Of a stretch of 64,000 bases of DNA, positions 24,759-33,412 are shown in pieces; position 1 is the first letter of the stretch; each line of letters opens with the position of its first letter. Under the pieces are notes generated by a model. It did not search any database. It was given only the letters and a program-made list of their open reading frames with translations, and was not told the DNA's origin. This DNA comes from Desulfosarcina ovata subsp. ovata (GTDB lineage: Bacteria; Desulfobacterota; Desulfobacteria; Desulfobacterales; Desulfosarcinaceae), in NCBI RefSeq assembly GCF_009689005.1, contig NZ_AP021879.1, forward strand, positions 7,317,501 through 7,381,500. Reading direction: 5' to 3'. A program made the translations under genes and the position numbers.

Positions 24759-26123
24759 TCAGGAATCATCCCAGCCAAAACGCTTTAGCTTGCGCCAGAG
24801 AGAGACCCGGTCGATGCCCATGATCTTTGCGGCATGGGTTTTGTTTCCCTCGGTTTTCTGCAGTACCCATTCGATGTAGCGTTTTTCCTGCTCTTCCAGC
24901 GTCGGTATGGCATCCCCGGCCGTGCGATAGGTTTCGATGGTGAGATTGCGGATGTGATCCGGGAGCTGATCCGCCCCGATGGTAGGCTTGGTGGCCAGGG
25001 CCACCGCGCGCTCGACGATGTTTTCCAGTTCGCGCACATTGCCCGGCCAGCTGTACTGGCCCAGCAGTTCCATGACCTCCGAATCGATACCGCTGACCTC
25101 CTTTTGCATCTCACCGGCAATGCGGGCCAGAAAGCGCTGGGCCAGGAGGGGAATGTCCTCGCGACGCTCAGCGAGCGGAGGAATGTGGATGGTGATGACA
25201 TTGAGCCGGTAATAGAGATCCTGACGGAACTGGCCGGTGCGGGCGTCTTCGTGCAGATCGCGGTGGGTCGCCGCCAAAAAGCGCACATTTACCTGACGGG
25301 GGGTGACGCCGCCGACGCGCATCAGTTCCCGCTCCTGCATGACCCGCAGCAGTTTGATCTGCATGGTCAGGGGCATATCGCCGATTTCATCCAGAAATAC
25401 GGTCCCACCATCGGCGACCTCCAGCAGGCCGACATGCTCGCGATCGGCACCGGTGAAGGCCCCTTTTTCGTGCCCGAAGAGCTCGTTGGCCATCAACTCC
25501 TCGGTAAAGGAGCCACAGTTAAAGGCCACGAACCGTTTGGACTGGCGGTTGCTGAGCAGGTGAATGGCCTTGGCCACAATTTCCTTTCCCGTGCCGCTTT
25601 CTCCCAGGATGAGCACATTCGTGTCCGAGGGGGCGACCTGGCGAATGGTCTCCCTGATTTTTTCCATTGCCGGGCTCTTGCCGATCAGTGCCGGTATGGG
25701 CCGGATGCGCTGCAATTCATCGCGGAGCTGCTGGTTCTCCAGTTGAAGCCGGCGCTTGATCAACGCCTCGCTGACGACCTTGCGCACCTGGTCGATCTTG
25801 TAGGGTTTGGCAATATAGTAAAACGCGCCGTCCTTCATGGATTTGACCGCCAGATCGACCGTGGCGTAGCCGGTGATGATGATCACTTCGACACCCGGCT
25901 GAAACGTCTTGCTTTTTTCCAGGACCTGCAGCCCGTCTACACGTCCCATCTTAAAATCGGTGATCACCAGGTCGAAGGGATGCTCTTTGATCAGGGCGAC
26001 GGCTTTTTCACCGCTTTCCACACCGGTGACATCGTACCCTTCGCGATCCAGGATGTGCATCAGGTTCTTGCGCGCCAGGTCTTCGTCCTCAACAACCAGC
26101 AGCCGCTCTTTTCTCGTCGTCAT
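24759..26123 (-). CDS. NtrC-family sigma54-dependent response regulator
   Basis: A 454-residue activator with all functional elements. The receiver domain has phospho-acceptor D56 (VITDFKMG) and the lysine in YIAKPY. The AAA+ domain has Walker A GESGTGKE (174-181), the sigma54-contacting GAFTGA loop (221-226) and Walker B VFLDEIGDM. The Fis-type HTH at the C terminus (NKTHAAKIMGIDRVSLWRKLKRF) binds DNA. The ATG at 26123 overlaps the kinase stop by four bases (ATGA), which favours it over the frame start at 26156. It is cotranscribed with the kinase at 26120 and is the best candidate to bind the TTGC-N5-GCAA palindromes at the two sigma54 promoters of this island. Confidence 0.92.
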   Translation of the reverse strand: MTTRKERLLVVEDEDLARKNLMHILDREGYDVTGVESGEKAVALIKEHPFDLVITDFKMGRVDGLQVLEKSKTFQPGVEVIIITGYATVDLAVKSMKDGAFYYIAKPYKIDQVRKVVSEALIKRRLQLENQQLRDELQRIRPIPALIGKSPAMEKIRETIRQVAPSDTNVLILGESGTGKEIVAKAIHLLSNRQSKRFVAFNCGSFTEELMANELFGHEKGAFTGADREHVGLLEVADGGTVFLDEIGDMPLTMQIKLLRVMQERELMRVGGVTPRQVNVRFLAATHRDLHEDARTGQFRQDLYYRLNVITIHIPPLAERREDIPLLAQRFLARIAGEMQKEVSGIDSEVMELLGQYSWPGNVRELENIVERAVALATKPTIGADQLPDHIRNLTIETYRTAGDAIPTLEEQEKRYIEWVLQKTEGNKTHAAKIMGIDRVSLWRKLKRFGWDDS

Positions 26124-27574
26124 CGGGTTTCCGAAGTCAGTCGGTTGGGTAGACATACGGTGAACGTCGTCCCCTCTCCGGGCCGGCTTTCTACGGAAAT
26201 GCGGCCCTCGTGTTGTTCGATGATACCATGAGTGATGGAGAGCCCCAGGCCCGATCCGCGTCCCTCGGTTTTGGTGGTAAAAAACGGATCGAAAATTTTG
26301 CCCATGGTCTCTTTGTCAATGCCTGTTCCGCTGTCTGAAATTTGAAAGCAGAATTGTTTTTCGCCCACGGATTGCTCGGCGCTGATTTTCAGGCTACCGC
26401 CATCCGCCATGGCCTGCAAGCCATTTTGAATCAGGTTGATCAGTACTTGCTGAATCCGCTGGGCGTCCAGTTCAGCCCGGATGGTTTTGGGGATATCAAT
26501 CTCTATGTCGACGTTGGCCGGAAGATCGCCCTTGATCATCTTGATCGTTCGGGTGACCAGTTCCCTGAACTGCGTGGGTTTCGGATTGAAGGCGCCCTTG
26601 CGGGAGAACTCCAGCAGCGCCTTGACGATATCCCGGGCCCGGTCAACCTGCTTTTCGGTCTCTTCAAGCAGTTCGCGTTTAAATTCCAGGTTGTCTTCCT
26701 CCAACTCCTCGATGACGATCTGAACCGAGGTGGAGATGTTGTTCAGCGGATTGTTCAACTCGTGCGCAACACCGGATGTCAGGGTTCCCAAAGAGGCCAG
26801 CTTTTCACTTTGGACCAGCTGTTCATTGCGCCGGTTCAACTCCTGGATCATGTGGTTCAGGCTGGTGACCAGGGAATTGAAGACATCACCGCTGGAGATG
26901 GCCGGAATGCCGGCATAGGCGCCCGAGGCGATTTTTCGAATGGCGGTTTCAATGGATTCCAGCGGCTGGTTGATGTTGAAAAACATAAAGATCGCAATGC
27001 CGAACGTCAGTACGAAAATCGCCGCCAGGGCAAAATAGAGATAGTACCCGGATTCATGCACGATCTGGATCACCTGCCGTCGTTCCTGATTGAGCATGGA
27101 CTCAAAATCATCGGTCAAATGGCGGCCCAGGTCCCGGATGCGGTCCTGGCGTCCCTTAAGGGCGGCGTCGTTATAGGCGGCCGCCGACGTGGAGGAAAAG
27201 GCATCGGCACCGGGAGGTACGGTGACGGACTGCAGGGCCTCGAGATAACCCAGAAGCGCCTGGTTTTTCTTCTTTAGATCGCGCTCTGCCGTATAGCGGC
27301 CATGGACGTTGATGACTTCTGTGAGGCGGGCTTCGGCCTGCTTGACGTAATCAATGGAGTGACTAAGATCCTCGGAACTGTGGAAAAGGAAAAAGTTTTT
27401 TTCGAAACGCCGGGCCTCGAGGATCATGTTGAACACATGATCCTTTTTTTCGATGATCTGCAGCTTTTGGGTAATCAGCTGGTATTTGTAGTAGTTGAGA
27501 AACCAGATCAGCGTACTGATCATGATGAAAAGCGCAAAGCTGGCGATGATTTTTTTCCGGATGCTGATCGTCAT
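26120..27574 (-). CDS. Membrane sensor histidine kinase
   Basis: A 484-residue kinase. A membrane segment near 10-27 and another near 178-198 bound a ~150-residue, mostly helical periplasmic sensor (EARRFEKNFFLFHSSEDL is typical of a four-helix HBM-like input). A HAMP-like linker leads to the DHp domain with the phospho-accepting histidine in GVAHELNNPLNNIS. The HATPase has the N box (LINLIQNGLQAM), DSGTGI, the F-box region PFFTTKTEGRGSGLGL and ends with FTVCLPNR. It is the cognate partner of the adjacent NtrC-type regulator, with which it overlaps. A sigma70 promoter lies just upstream. Confidence 0.92.
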   Translation of the reverse strand: MTISIRKKIIASFALFIMISTLIWFLNYYKYQLITQKLQIIEKKDHVFNMILEARRFEKNFFLFHSSEDLSHSIDYVKQAEARLTEVINVHGRYTAERDLKKKNQALLGYLEALQSVTVPPGADAFSSTSAAAYNDAALKGRQDRIRDLGRHLTDDFESMLNQERRQVIQIVHESGYYLYFALAAIFVLTFGIAIFMFFNINQPLESIETAIRKIASGAYAGIPAISSGDVFNSLVTSLNHMIQELNRRNEQLVQSEKLASLGTLTSGVAHELNNPLNNISTSVQIVIEELEEDNLEFKRELLEETEKQVDRARDIVKALLEFSRKGAFNPKPTQFRELVTRTIKMIKGDLPANVDIEIDIPKTIRAELDAQRIQQVLINLIQNGLQAMADGGSLKISAEQSVGEKQFCFQISDSGTGIDKETMGKIFDPFFTTKTEGRGSGLGLSITHGIIEQHEGRISVESRPGEGTTFTVCLPNRLTSETR

Positions 27575-27613
27575 GGATTTTTATTCCTGAAGATGAGTTG
27601 TCAGCATGAGCGT

Positions 27614-27641
27614 TGTATAATCGGATCAAGCGGCATGTCAA
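27614..27641 (-). promoter_or_regulatory. Sigma70 promoter of the kinase/regulator operon
   Basis: On the minus strand, TTGACA (27641-27636), a 16-bp spacer and TATACA (27619-27614), 40 bp before the kinase start codon. Confidence 0.6.
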
Positions 27642-27792
27642 CACGGATACAAAACAGGGTAACCGCGGATGTATCTTTGCTGGTGGTGTGATCGGAAACC
27701 CACCGCCCCGATTCAATCAATGCCAAAATGCGGTCGCACGGATGGAACGATGATGCCTGAAGTTTACGATTGGCGGATTCGCAAAAAGCGGC

Positions 27793-27856
27793 TTTCCCCG
27801 GCTTGCGGGGAAATATTCACGCCAAGGAAGTCATCCGATTTTCGGGTGACTTCCTT
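27793..27856 (-). terminator. Two hairpins downstream of the kinase-like gene
   Basis: AAGGAAGTCATCCGA pairs with TCGGGTGACTTCCTT (27824-27856), and TTTCCCCG with CGGGGAAA (27793-27813). They lie 34 bp after the stop of the minus-strand gene ending at 27890. No long T-run follows the first; a TTTTT occurs shortly after the second. Probably a transcription end. Confidence 0.5.
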
Positions 27857-27889
27857 CCGGGTCCGCTTTCATCATGGCAATGCCATGAG

Positions 27890-28861
27890 CTATAGGAGTT
27901 GGATGGCGGGGCGTTGCTCACTTCGCACCTGGCGCGGTGACAATTCCGGGAACTGCTCCGCAGCCTGATCGTGAAGGCGCTGGCGACAACGGGCGAAGCT
28001 GCGGAATGCCAATTCGGCCGGAACTTCAAATCGGCAGCGGCGATACACATCGGCCTGAAAAAAATTGGGTCCGGGCTTGGTTTCCACCTGCCGGACCCCC
28101 TCGATCCGGCGAACCTGACGTTCCAGTTTCCTGGCCAGACGATTCAGGAAAAGCACCGGCTGGTTGACCGTCAGCCTGACGCGACCCTTTTCGGCTGTCG
28201 CGGACACATGATATCCGCGTTCGCAAAGAGACACCTCAACCTGGCTGGCCAGCTTGAGATCATCGAGTACACCGGCCGTGTTGGTTTGGGCCCTCATTTC
28301 AAATTGCACCAATTGCTCCAAAATCAGCCGGCCCGCTGACTCGGCATTCATCCGGTCCGAGGGAACGACCGTATCATAGGTGTGGGCATCAAACCGCTGG
28401 CCGTCGACCACGTGCCGGTAAGACGAGAATTCCGTGCGGTCGCGACGAGCGATCATTTTTTTCGCCTGGCGTTTATCCATGGGCGCGGCATGAAGCGCCC
28501 GCTGCAACCTGAAATCAGTATCAGCCGTGACCAGAACAGTCATGACCGGTGAATTTTGCCTAGGGAGCAAAAGCCCCATGAAGCCATGGAAGACGGCCGG
28601 CTCCTGGGCGAGCTTGTCCGCCAACACCGATTTCAGGTATGCCACGGACCGTTCAGCGCCATGGGTCAAGCGATTCAACACGCCACCGGATGCTCTCATA
28701 CAGCGTTCCAGCCGGTCCGCCGGAATATTGAACCGTTGGCCTGCCGCCTCGATCAGATCGTGGTCGGATACGATCGGCCAACCGGTACGCGAGGCGATCC
28801 AGTCGACAATTTTCTGCGTTCTGGCAAATGCTTCCCCATTGATGCATAGGTGGGTCGTCAT
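27890..28861 (-). CDS. Cytidylate-kinase-like protein with BON-like C-terminal domain
   Basis: A 323-residue protein. Residues 1-200 follow the Cytidylate_kin2 pattern (start of strand 1, IASRTGWPIVSDHDLIEAA, a long RL helix, VAYLKSVLADKLAQEPAVFHGF, then VTVLVTADTDFRLQRA and RRDRTEFSSYRHVVDG), but the first strand reads CINGEAFARTQ, so the glycine-rich P-loop with its lysine is degenerate. About 205-280 is a BON-like alpha/beta unit ending EGVRQVETKPGP. The ATG at 28861 has an AAAGGAG site. It has its own sigma54 promoter with two enhancer-like palindromes. A paralogue fused to a receiver is encoded at 36341, hinting that this protein also takes part in signalling. Substrate unknown. Confidence 0.75.
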   Translation of the reverse strand: MTTHLCINGEAFARTQKIVDWIASRTGWPIVSDHDLIEAAGQRFNIPADRLERCMRASGGVLNRLTHGAERSVAYLKSVLADKLAQEPAVFHGFMGLLLPRQNSPVMTVLVTADTDFRLQRALHAAPMDKRQAKKMIARRDRTEFSSYRHVVDGQRFDAHTYDTVVPSDRMNAESAGRLILEQLVQFEMRAQTNTAGVLDDLKLASQVEVSLCERGYHVSATAEKGRVRLTVNQPVLFLNRLARKLERQVRRIEGVRQVETKPGPNFFQADVYRRCRFEVPAELAFRSFARCRQRLHDQAAEQFPELSPRQVRSEQRPAIQLL

Positions 28862-28909
28862 GGCTGCTCCTTTGCTAGTGGTAGTCAAGTATTTTTCGGA
28901 ACCACCTTT

Positions 28910-28926
28910 AAGCAAGGTTTACGCCA
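28910..28926 (-). promoter_or_regulatory. Sigma54 promoter of the kinase-like gene
   Basis: On the minus strand TGGCGT-AAACC-TTGCTT: the GG and GC dinucleotides have the right 10-bp separation and the -12 element is perfect. It lies about 50 bp before the start codon at 28861. Confidence 0.7.
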
Positions 28927-29007
28927 TTATTTTTCAAAATGATTTAACTCATTGAAATATAAATCTTTATTTTAGAACAGGGTGTAGGCATGCATCCGTG
29001 GTGACCG

Positions 29008-29020
29008 TTACAATGTGCAA
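29008..29020. promoter_or_regulatory. TTAC-N5-GCAA palindrome (proximal enhancer site)
   Basis: TTACAATGTGCAA, one mismatch from the TTGC-N5-GCAA motif. It begins 82 bp upstream of the -24 element at 28926, the same distance as at the stress-protein operon. Confidence 0.5.
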
Positions 29021-29098
29021 CGATAACCTGTTTTGATATACTAAAATAATTAAATATATCAGATATATAAATTTCGTTGCAGATAAATGAACCAGCTG

Positions 29099-29111
29099 TT
29101 GCGTATTGCAA
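29099..29111. promoter_or_regulatory. TTGC-N5-GCAA palindrome (distal enhancer site)
   Basis: TTGCGTATTGCAA, 173 bp upstream of the -24 element and 91 bp (centre to centre) from the proximal site. The AT-rich DNA between the two sites could favour looping. Confidence 0.55.
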
Positions 29112-29114
29112 TGG

Positions 29115-30608
29115 TTATGGCTGCGGGATGGATTCGGGAGACGGGGCCGCATCGGCTTTGATGTTTTTCAGCTTGCGCCACAGGGCCGCGCGGCTGATAC
29201 CGAGGATCTCGGCGCTTTTTGATTTGTTCCCTCCGGTGATGTCCAGTACTTTCAGAATGTACTGGTTCTCCAACTGGGCGAGGGTGGATAGGTCTTCGGG
29301 CAGGGCGATCGCGTCTATGCCTGTTTTGAGAAAACGTTCCGGCAGATGCCGCTTTTCGATGGTTGTGCCGTCGGCGAGGATCACGGCCCGTTCGATGATG
29401 TCGGCCAGTTCACTGACATTACCGGGAAATGGATAGGCCGAGAGAATTTCGATCACGTTCGGGTCGATGGATTCGACCGGTTTTTTGAATTCATCATTAA
29501 ATTGCCGCAGATAAAAACTGCAAAGCAGGGGAATGTCGTCTTTTCTCTGACGCAGGGGCGGGATGATGAATTTGAAAAATGTCAGTCGGTCGTAAAGCGC
29601 CGGATCGAACTTCCCGGCAATGACCCGTTCGTTGAGATCGATTTCGGTCGCCGCAAGAATGCGGATATCGGTGGCTGTATTCTGTCCGCCATCGGCCTTC
29701 GATCGGTCGATGGCATCGATGATGCCGACCAACTGCGCCTGCATGGCCAATGGCATCGCTTCCACCCGATCGAAAAAGAGCGAGCCGACCTGACCGGCAC
29801 TGAACATTCCGCTTTGGCTTCGAATGGCTTCGTAAAGATCGTTCTGCCCGTAACCGATCAGTTGGCGGACGAATTGGTCGCTGCCCAGATTCTCGCAGTC
29901 GACCGTCAGGAAGCGTTGACCGTGATGCCGGCTGCGGCTGTGAATGTGCCGGGCGATCCGTTCTTTACCGGTGCCGTTCTCGCCCTGCAGCATGACCGGG
30001 CAGTCCAGTGGAGTGACGCGTTCGATGCCTTTGCGCAACTCACGCATGACTGCCGTCTCACCGAAAATTCTAAGTGGTGTATCGATACCGGCCCGGTCAA
30101 CGGGCGTTGTCGGTGAGGTCTGGGGGTAGGGGGCGCCTGCAAAATCCCGCTGGGAATGAATTTCGATGGAACTGGCCGACCCACCGCCCGACGCGCCACT
30201 GGTTCCACCGTTCGATGCGGAAGGGCGGATCACGACCACTTTGCCGTTTGTATCCAGGCCTTTAATGAATCGCCAGAAATCGCCCATCTCCTCCTTTTCG
30301 AAATAGAGGGTGTTGAGCGATTCGGTGGCCTGTTTGACCTTGTCGTTGCCATGCCCGGTGAGCAGCACGGTTTTTAAATCGGGTTTGATTTCCTTGAGCT
30401 TGGTGATCGTTACCAGCCCGTTCATATCCGGCATCTGAAGATCGACGATGGCCATGTCGATCGAGTTGCGCATGGCAATCTCGATGGCGCTGATGCCATT
30501 GGTCGCCGTTAACGGCTCCAGTCCCAGCACTTTCATTCGCCGGGCAATCGATTCGAGCAGTTTTTCTTCATCATCAACCAGAAGAACGCGTTTTGGCTGT
30601 ACGGTCAT
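29115..30608 (-). CDS. Degenerate NtrC-type response regulator without GAFTGA
   Basis: A 497-residue protein laid out like an NtrC regulator: receiver (D56 in IVDLQMP), a Ser/Gly-rich linker (about 130-150), AAA+ domain and Fis-type HTH (NKSKSAEILGISRAALWRKLK). The ATP site keeps Walker A GENGTGKE (209-216), but Walker B reads LFFDRVE, with R281 in place of the catalytic glutamate. The sigma54-contacting GAFTGA loop is replaced by a sequence around NDLYEA (256-261). The receiver lysine region is YFEKEEMG, without the usual Lys-Pro. It should not remodel sigma54 holoenzyme and may act as a DNA-binding modulator or repressor. The ATG at 30608 is chosen over 30644 as it sits directly at the domain start. 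Confidence 0.85.
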   Translation of the reverse strand: MTVQPKRVLLVDDEEKLLESIARRMKVLGLEPLTATNGISAIEIAMRNSIDMAIVDLQMPDMNGLVTITKLKEIKPDLKTVLLTGHGNDKVKQATESLNTLYFEKEEMGDFWRFIKGLDTNGKVVVIRPSASNGGTSGASGGGSASSIEIHSQRDFAGAPYPQTSPTTPVDRAGIDTPLRIFGETAVMRELRKGIERVTPLDCPVMLQGENGTGKERIARHIHSRSRHHGQRFLTVDCENLGSDQFVRQLIGYGQNDLYEAIRSQSGMFSAGQVGSLFFDRVEAMPLAMQAQLVGIIDAIDRSKADGGQNTATDIRILAATEIDLNERVIAGKFDPALYDRLTFFKFIIPPLRQRKDDIPLLCSFYLRQFNDEFKKPVESIDPNVIEILSAYPFPGNVSELADIIERAVILADGTTIEKRHLPERFLKTGIDAIALPEDLSTLAQLENQYILKVLDITGGNKSKSAEILGISRAALWRKLKNIKADAAPSPESIPQP

Positions 30609-30748
30609 GGTATCTCTTTTTTCCTCAATGTCACGAAATTTCAATTACACGCTAAAAACCAGAAAGCGTCGCTTGCCGGATGGACGAGCAGACTTTCTTT
30701 GATTTGGGATGACCATATCATAAATTAACAATAGACGACAAGAAAGTG

Positions 30749-30777
30749 TTTACAAATTAAACTTTTTATTTTATAGC
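30749..30777 (+). promoter_or_regulatory. Sigma70-like promoter of the receiver/kinase operon
   Basis: TTTACA (30749-30754), a 17-bp spacer and TATAGC (30772-30777), 50 bp before the ATG at 30828, in an AT-rich divergent intergenic region. Confidence 0.5.
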
Positions 30778-30827
30778 TTCTATATATTTTACGATTTCGG
30801 ACAGATTAACGAAAAAGATGTCGCAAA

Positions 30828-31199
30828 ATGAAACATTATGATCTTTTGATTGTCGATGACGAGCAGCGTTATGCGGATATGTTGGCCAAGCGGTTGGGGC
30901 TGCGTGGCCTGAATTGCAGGATCTGTTACGATGGTCGAAGTGCCATCGACCTTGTCGGGGAAGCTGCCTTTTCTGTCATCATCCTTGATTTGCAACTGCC
31001 CGATCTGTACGGCACGGAGGTCCTGGAACGCATCAAGGCGCGCCGGCCCGACAACGTCGTCATTATTCTGACCGGTCACGGAACGGAAAAGGACAAACAG
31101 GCGTGCATGGCCTCAGGGGCGCATGCCTTTATGAACAAACCGTTGGATATCGATCGGTTGCTGACCATCATGGACCGACTGAAAACACGTTTGGTATGA
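30828..31199 (+). CDS. Single-domain response regulator (CheY-like)
   Basis: A 123-residue receiver with no output domain. It has the acidic pair in LLIVDDEQ, the phospho-acceptor in VIILDLQLPD (about residue 54), the threonine in IILTGHGTE and the lysine in FMNKPL. Its stop overlaps the start of the Cache kinase gene (ATGA), so the kinase is the likely partner. It is strikingly like the receiver at 32971 (shared MLAKRLGLRG), suggesting a duplication either side of the kinase. It may act as a phosphate sink or relay towards the REC-bearing proteins nearby. Confidence 0.9.
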   Translation: MKHYDLLIVDDEQRYADMLAKRLGLRGLNCRICYDGRSAIDLVGEAAFSVIILDLQLPDLYGTEVLERIKARRPDNVVIILTGHGTEKDKQACMASGAHAFMNKPLDIDRLLTIMDRLKTRLV

Positions 31200-32974
31200 T
31201 GATATCCCTGAAAGAAATGTGGGCGGCCATTTGGCCATCGTTTCGTCACAAGGATGACGAGCACCTCAACACCTACTACACCTTCCATGATTACCGGCAG
31301 CTCTGGGGGATGGGGATTTTTGTGCTGATGGCGACAGCTCTCCTGCCGCTTGTCGTGATGACCTTCATCTACTACCAGTTGCTCGAGCAGTCGATTAACA
31401 GCGAATCCCTTCTGCGTACGGAACGGGTGACCTCGAACGCCCGCCGGGCAGTCACCTATTTTCTGGAGGAGCGTCTGGCCGCCCTGACGTTCACGGTCAA
31501 TGAGATGAGCTACGACCGCTTGACCAACCCGGAGCATCTGCGCGATGTGTTGAGCAATCTGAAATTGGGCTTCGGGGGGTTGACCGATCTTTCCGTGATC
31601 GCCGATGACGGTACCCAGGTGGCCTATGCGGGGCCGTTCAATCTGGAGGGAAAAAACTACAGCGACCAACCATGGTTTCAAACGTGCAAACAGCATGGCG
31701 CCTGTGTCAGTGAGATCTTTTCCGGCTACCGTGACGTTCCCCATATGGTCGTGGCCGTCAAATCCCTATATCCCGATGAATCCCCATATTCCGACGGCCG
31801 CTTTTTCATCCTCCGGGCAACCCTGGAAACCGAGCGGCTGATCCAGATGCTGGCTTCCTACCGGACCGGCGAACATGCCGATATTTTTCTGGTCAACCAT
31901 GCGGGTGTGCTTCAGACCCCCTCCCGTTACTACACCGGCGCGTCCAACCGGGTGACCCTTTCCTTGCCGTCCTATGCCGAACGGACACACGCCATGATGG
32001 CCCTGGACGCCGGTGGACGCTCGGTGGTGATCGGTTATGCGTATATCGATACCAAGATTGCCTCCACCACCTTTATTCTCATGGTTGTCAAGGAACGCGC
32101 CGCAATGATGAAGGTCTGGCTGGAATTGCGGCACCAGATCAACTGGTTCCTGGCGGTCAGTGCCATTATCATTGCCGTGGTCATGACTCTGACATCGACC
32201 TACATGGTCAAAAAGATTTTTCACGCCGATCACGAGAAGGCCAGAACCATGCTGATGGCCGAGCAGAATTGCCGGCTGGCTTCTATCGGCCAATTGGCCG
32301 CCGGGGTGGCCCATGAGATCAACAACCCCCTGGCCCTGATCAATGAAACCGCCGGTTACGTCAAAGACCTGTTCCTGATCGAAGAGCGGTACAAAGACGA
32401 CACGGAAATGGTGGAACACATCGATTCGATTATCGACGCCGTGGAGCGTTGCGGTACGATTACGCGGCAGTTGCTCGGATTCGCCCGCCATTTTGATGTT
32501 CAGGTTCAGCCGGTCAACTTGAAGCGGATGGTCGACGATGTGCTCAGTTTCCACAAAAAAGAGGCCGAGTACCGCAATATCGCCTTTCACGTGGACATCC
32601 CCAATTCCATTCCGCTCATCGAAACGGATCGGGGCAAACTTCAGCAGATTATCCTCAACCTGGTCAACAACGCCTTTCAGGCCATTGACAATGGCTGCTT
32701 TCTGAAAGTGTGGGCAGAGACGGACGAGGCTGAACAGGTGCGCATCTTCATCCGTGACAATGGCTGTGGAATTTCAAAAGACCACCTCAACAAGATATTC
32801 GAACCCTTTTTCACCACCAAAAAAGAGGGCAAAGGCACCGGCCTTGGCCTGTCCATCACATACGGTCTGGTTCAAAAACTTCATGGCAACATAACGGTTC
32901 AGAGCCAGACGGGTGAGGGCACCACTTTTGTGGTTACGCTGCCCGTCCATATGGAGAAGGAAGTCCAATCATGA
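31196..32974 (+). CDS. Cache-domain sensor histidine kinase
   Basis: A 592-residue membrane kinase. Segments near residues 38-62 (LMATALLPLVVMTFIYYQLL) and 320-345 flank a periplasmic dCache-type sensor (GLTDLSVIADDGTQVAYAGPF, then YSDQPWF and SEIFSGYRDVPHMVVAV), a fold that binds small organic ligands. The DHp has the phospho-histidine in GVAHEINNPLALI; the HATPase has DNGCGISKDHLNKIFEPFFTTK and GTGLGLS. It overlaps receiver genes by four bases at both ends, a three-gene translationally coupled phosphorelay unit. The ATG at 31196 is chosen for the ATGA overlap with the upstream stop. Confidence 0.92.
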   Translation: MMISLKEMWAAIWPSFRHKDDEHLNTYYTFHDYRQLWGMGIFVLMATALLPLVVMTFIYYQLLEQSINSESLLRTERVTSNARRAVTYFLEERLAALTFTVNEMSYDRLTNPEHLRDVLSNLKLGFGGLTDLSVIADDGTQVAYAGPFNLEGKNYSDQPWFQTCKQHGACVSEIFSGYRDVPHMVVAVKSLYPDESPYSDGRFFILRATLETERLIQMLASYRTGEHADIFLVNHAGVLQTPSRYYTGASNRVTLSLPSYAERTHAMMALDAGGRSVVIGYAYIDTKIASTTFILMVVKERAAMMKVWLELRHQINWFLAVSAIIIAVVMTLTSTYMVKKIFHADHEKARTMLMAEQNCRLASIGQLAAGVAHEINNPLALINETAGYVKDLFLIEERYKDDTEMVEHIDSIIDAVERCGTITRQLLGFARHFDVQVQPVNLKRMVDDVLSFHKKEAEYRNIAFHVDIPNSIPLIETDRGKLQQIILNLVNNAFQAIDNGCFLKVWAETDEAEQVRIFIRDNGCGISKDHLNKIFEPFFTTKKEGKGTGLGLSITYGLVQKLHGNITVQSQTGEGTTFVVTLPVHMEKEVQS

Positions 32975-33330
32975 ACGTATTACTGGTTGATGACGAACAA
33001 AAATTTGCCCTGATGCTGGCCAAACGGTTGGGGCTGCGAGGCATTCATACGGATGTTTTCTTTTCCGGCGAAGAAGCCCTGCGACGCGTCGAAGACGGCC
33101 AGAGTTACGCGGTGGGGCTTTTGGATGTAAAAATGCCGGGGATCGGCGGAATCGAACTGGGGCGACAGCTGAAAACCCTGGACCCGGAAATGAAAATCGT
33201 TTTTCTGACCGGCCACGGGTCGGATGTGGATTACCAGGTGGGGGCCAGCGAAGCCGACGGCTACCTGCCCAAACCGCTTAAAATTGAAGACCTGATCGAA
33301 ATACTGAACCAATTGACCGAAGCCGATTGA
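32971..33330 (+). CDS. Single-domain response regulator (CheY-like)
   Basis: A 119-residue receiver with VLLVDDEQ, phospho-acceptor in VGLLDVKMPG (about residue 52), FLTGHGSD and LPKPL. No output domain. It overlaps the Cache kinase stop by four bases. Its MLAKRLGLRG helix is identical to that of the receiver upstream of the kinase, so one kinase may serve two receivers that compete or feed different targets. Confidence 0.9.
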   Translation: MNVLLVDDEQKFALMLAKRLGLRGIHTDVFFSGEEALRRVEDGQSYAVGLLDVKMPGIGGIELGRQLKTLDPEMKIVFLTGHGSDVDYQVGASEADGYLPKPLKIEDLIEILNQLTEAD

Positions 33331-33412
33331 CGAAAATTGTCAATCCGCCGGGATAGGGGCGCGGCGGTCGTTCAACGGCGGCCTTCATCATGGGGGCGAT
33401 ACTGGGGGCAAC

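Noticed and set aside
24834..26231. 465-codon plus-strand frame opposite the NtrC-type regulator
   Set aside because: The minus-strand frame carries every NtrC motif.
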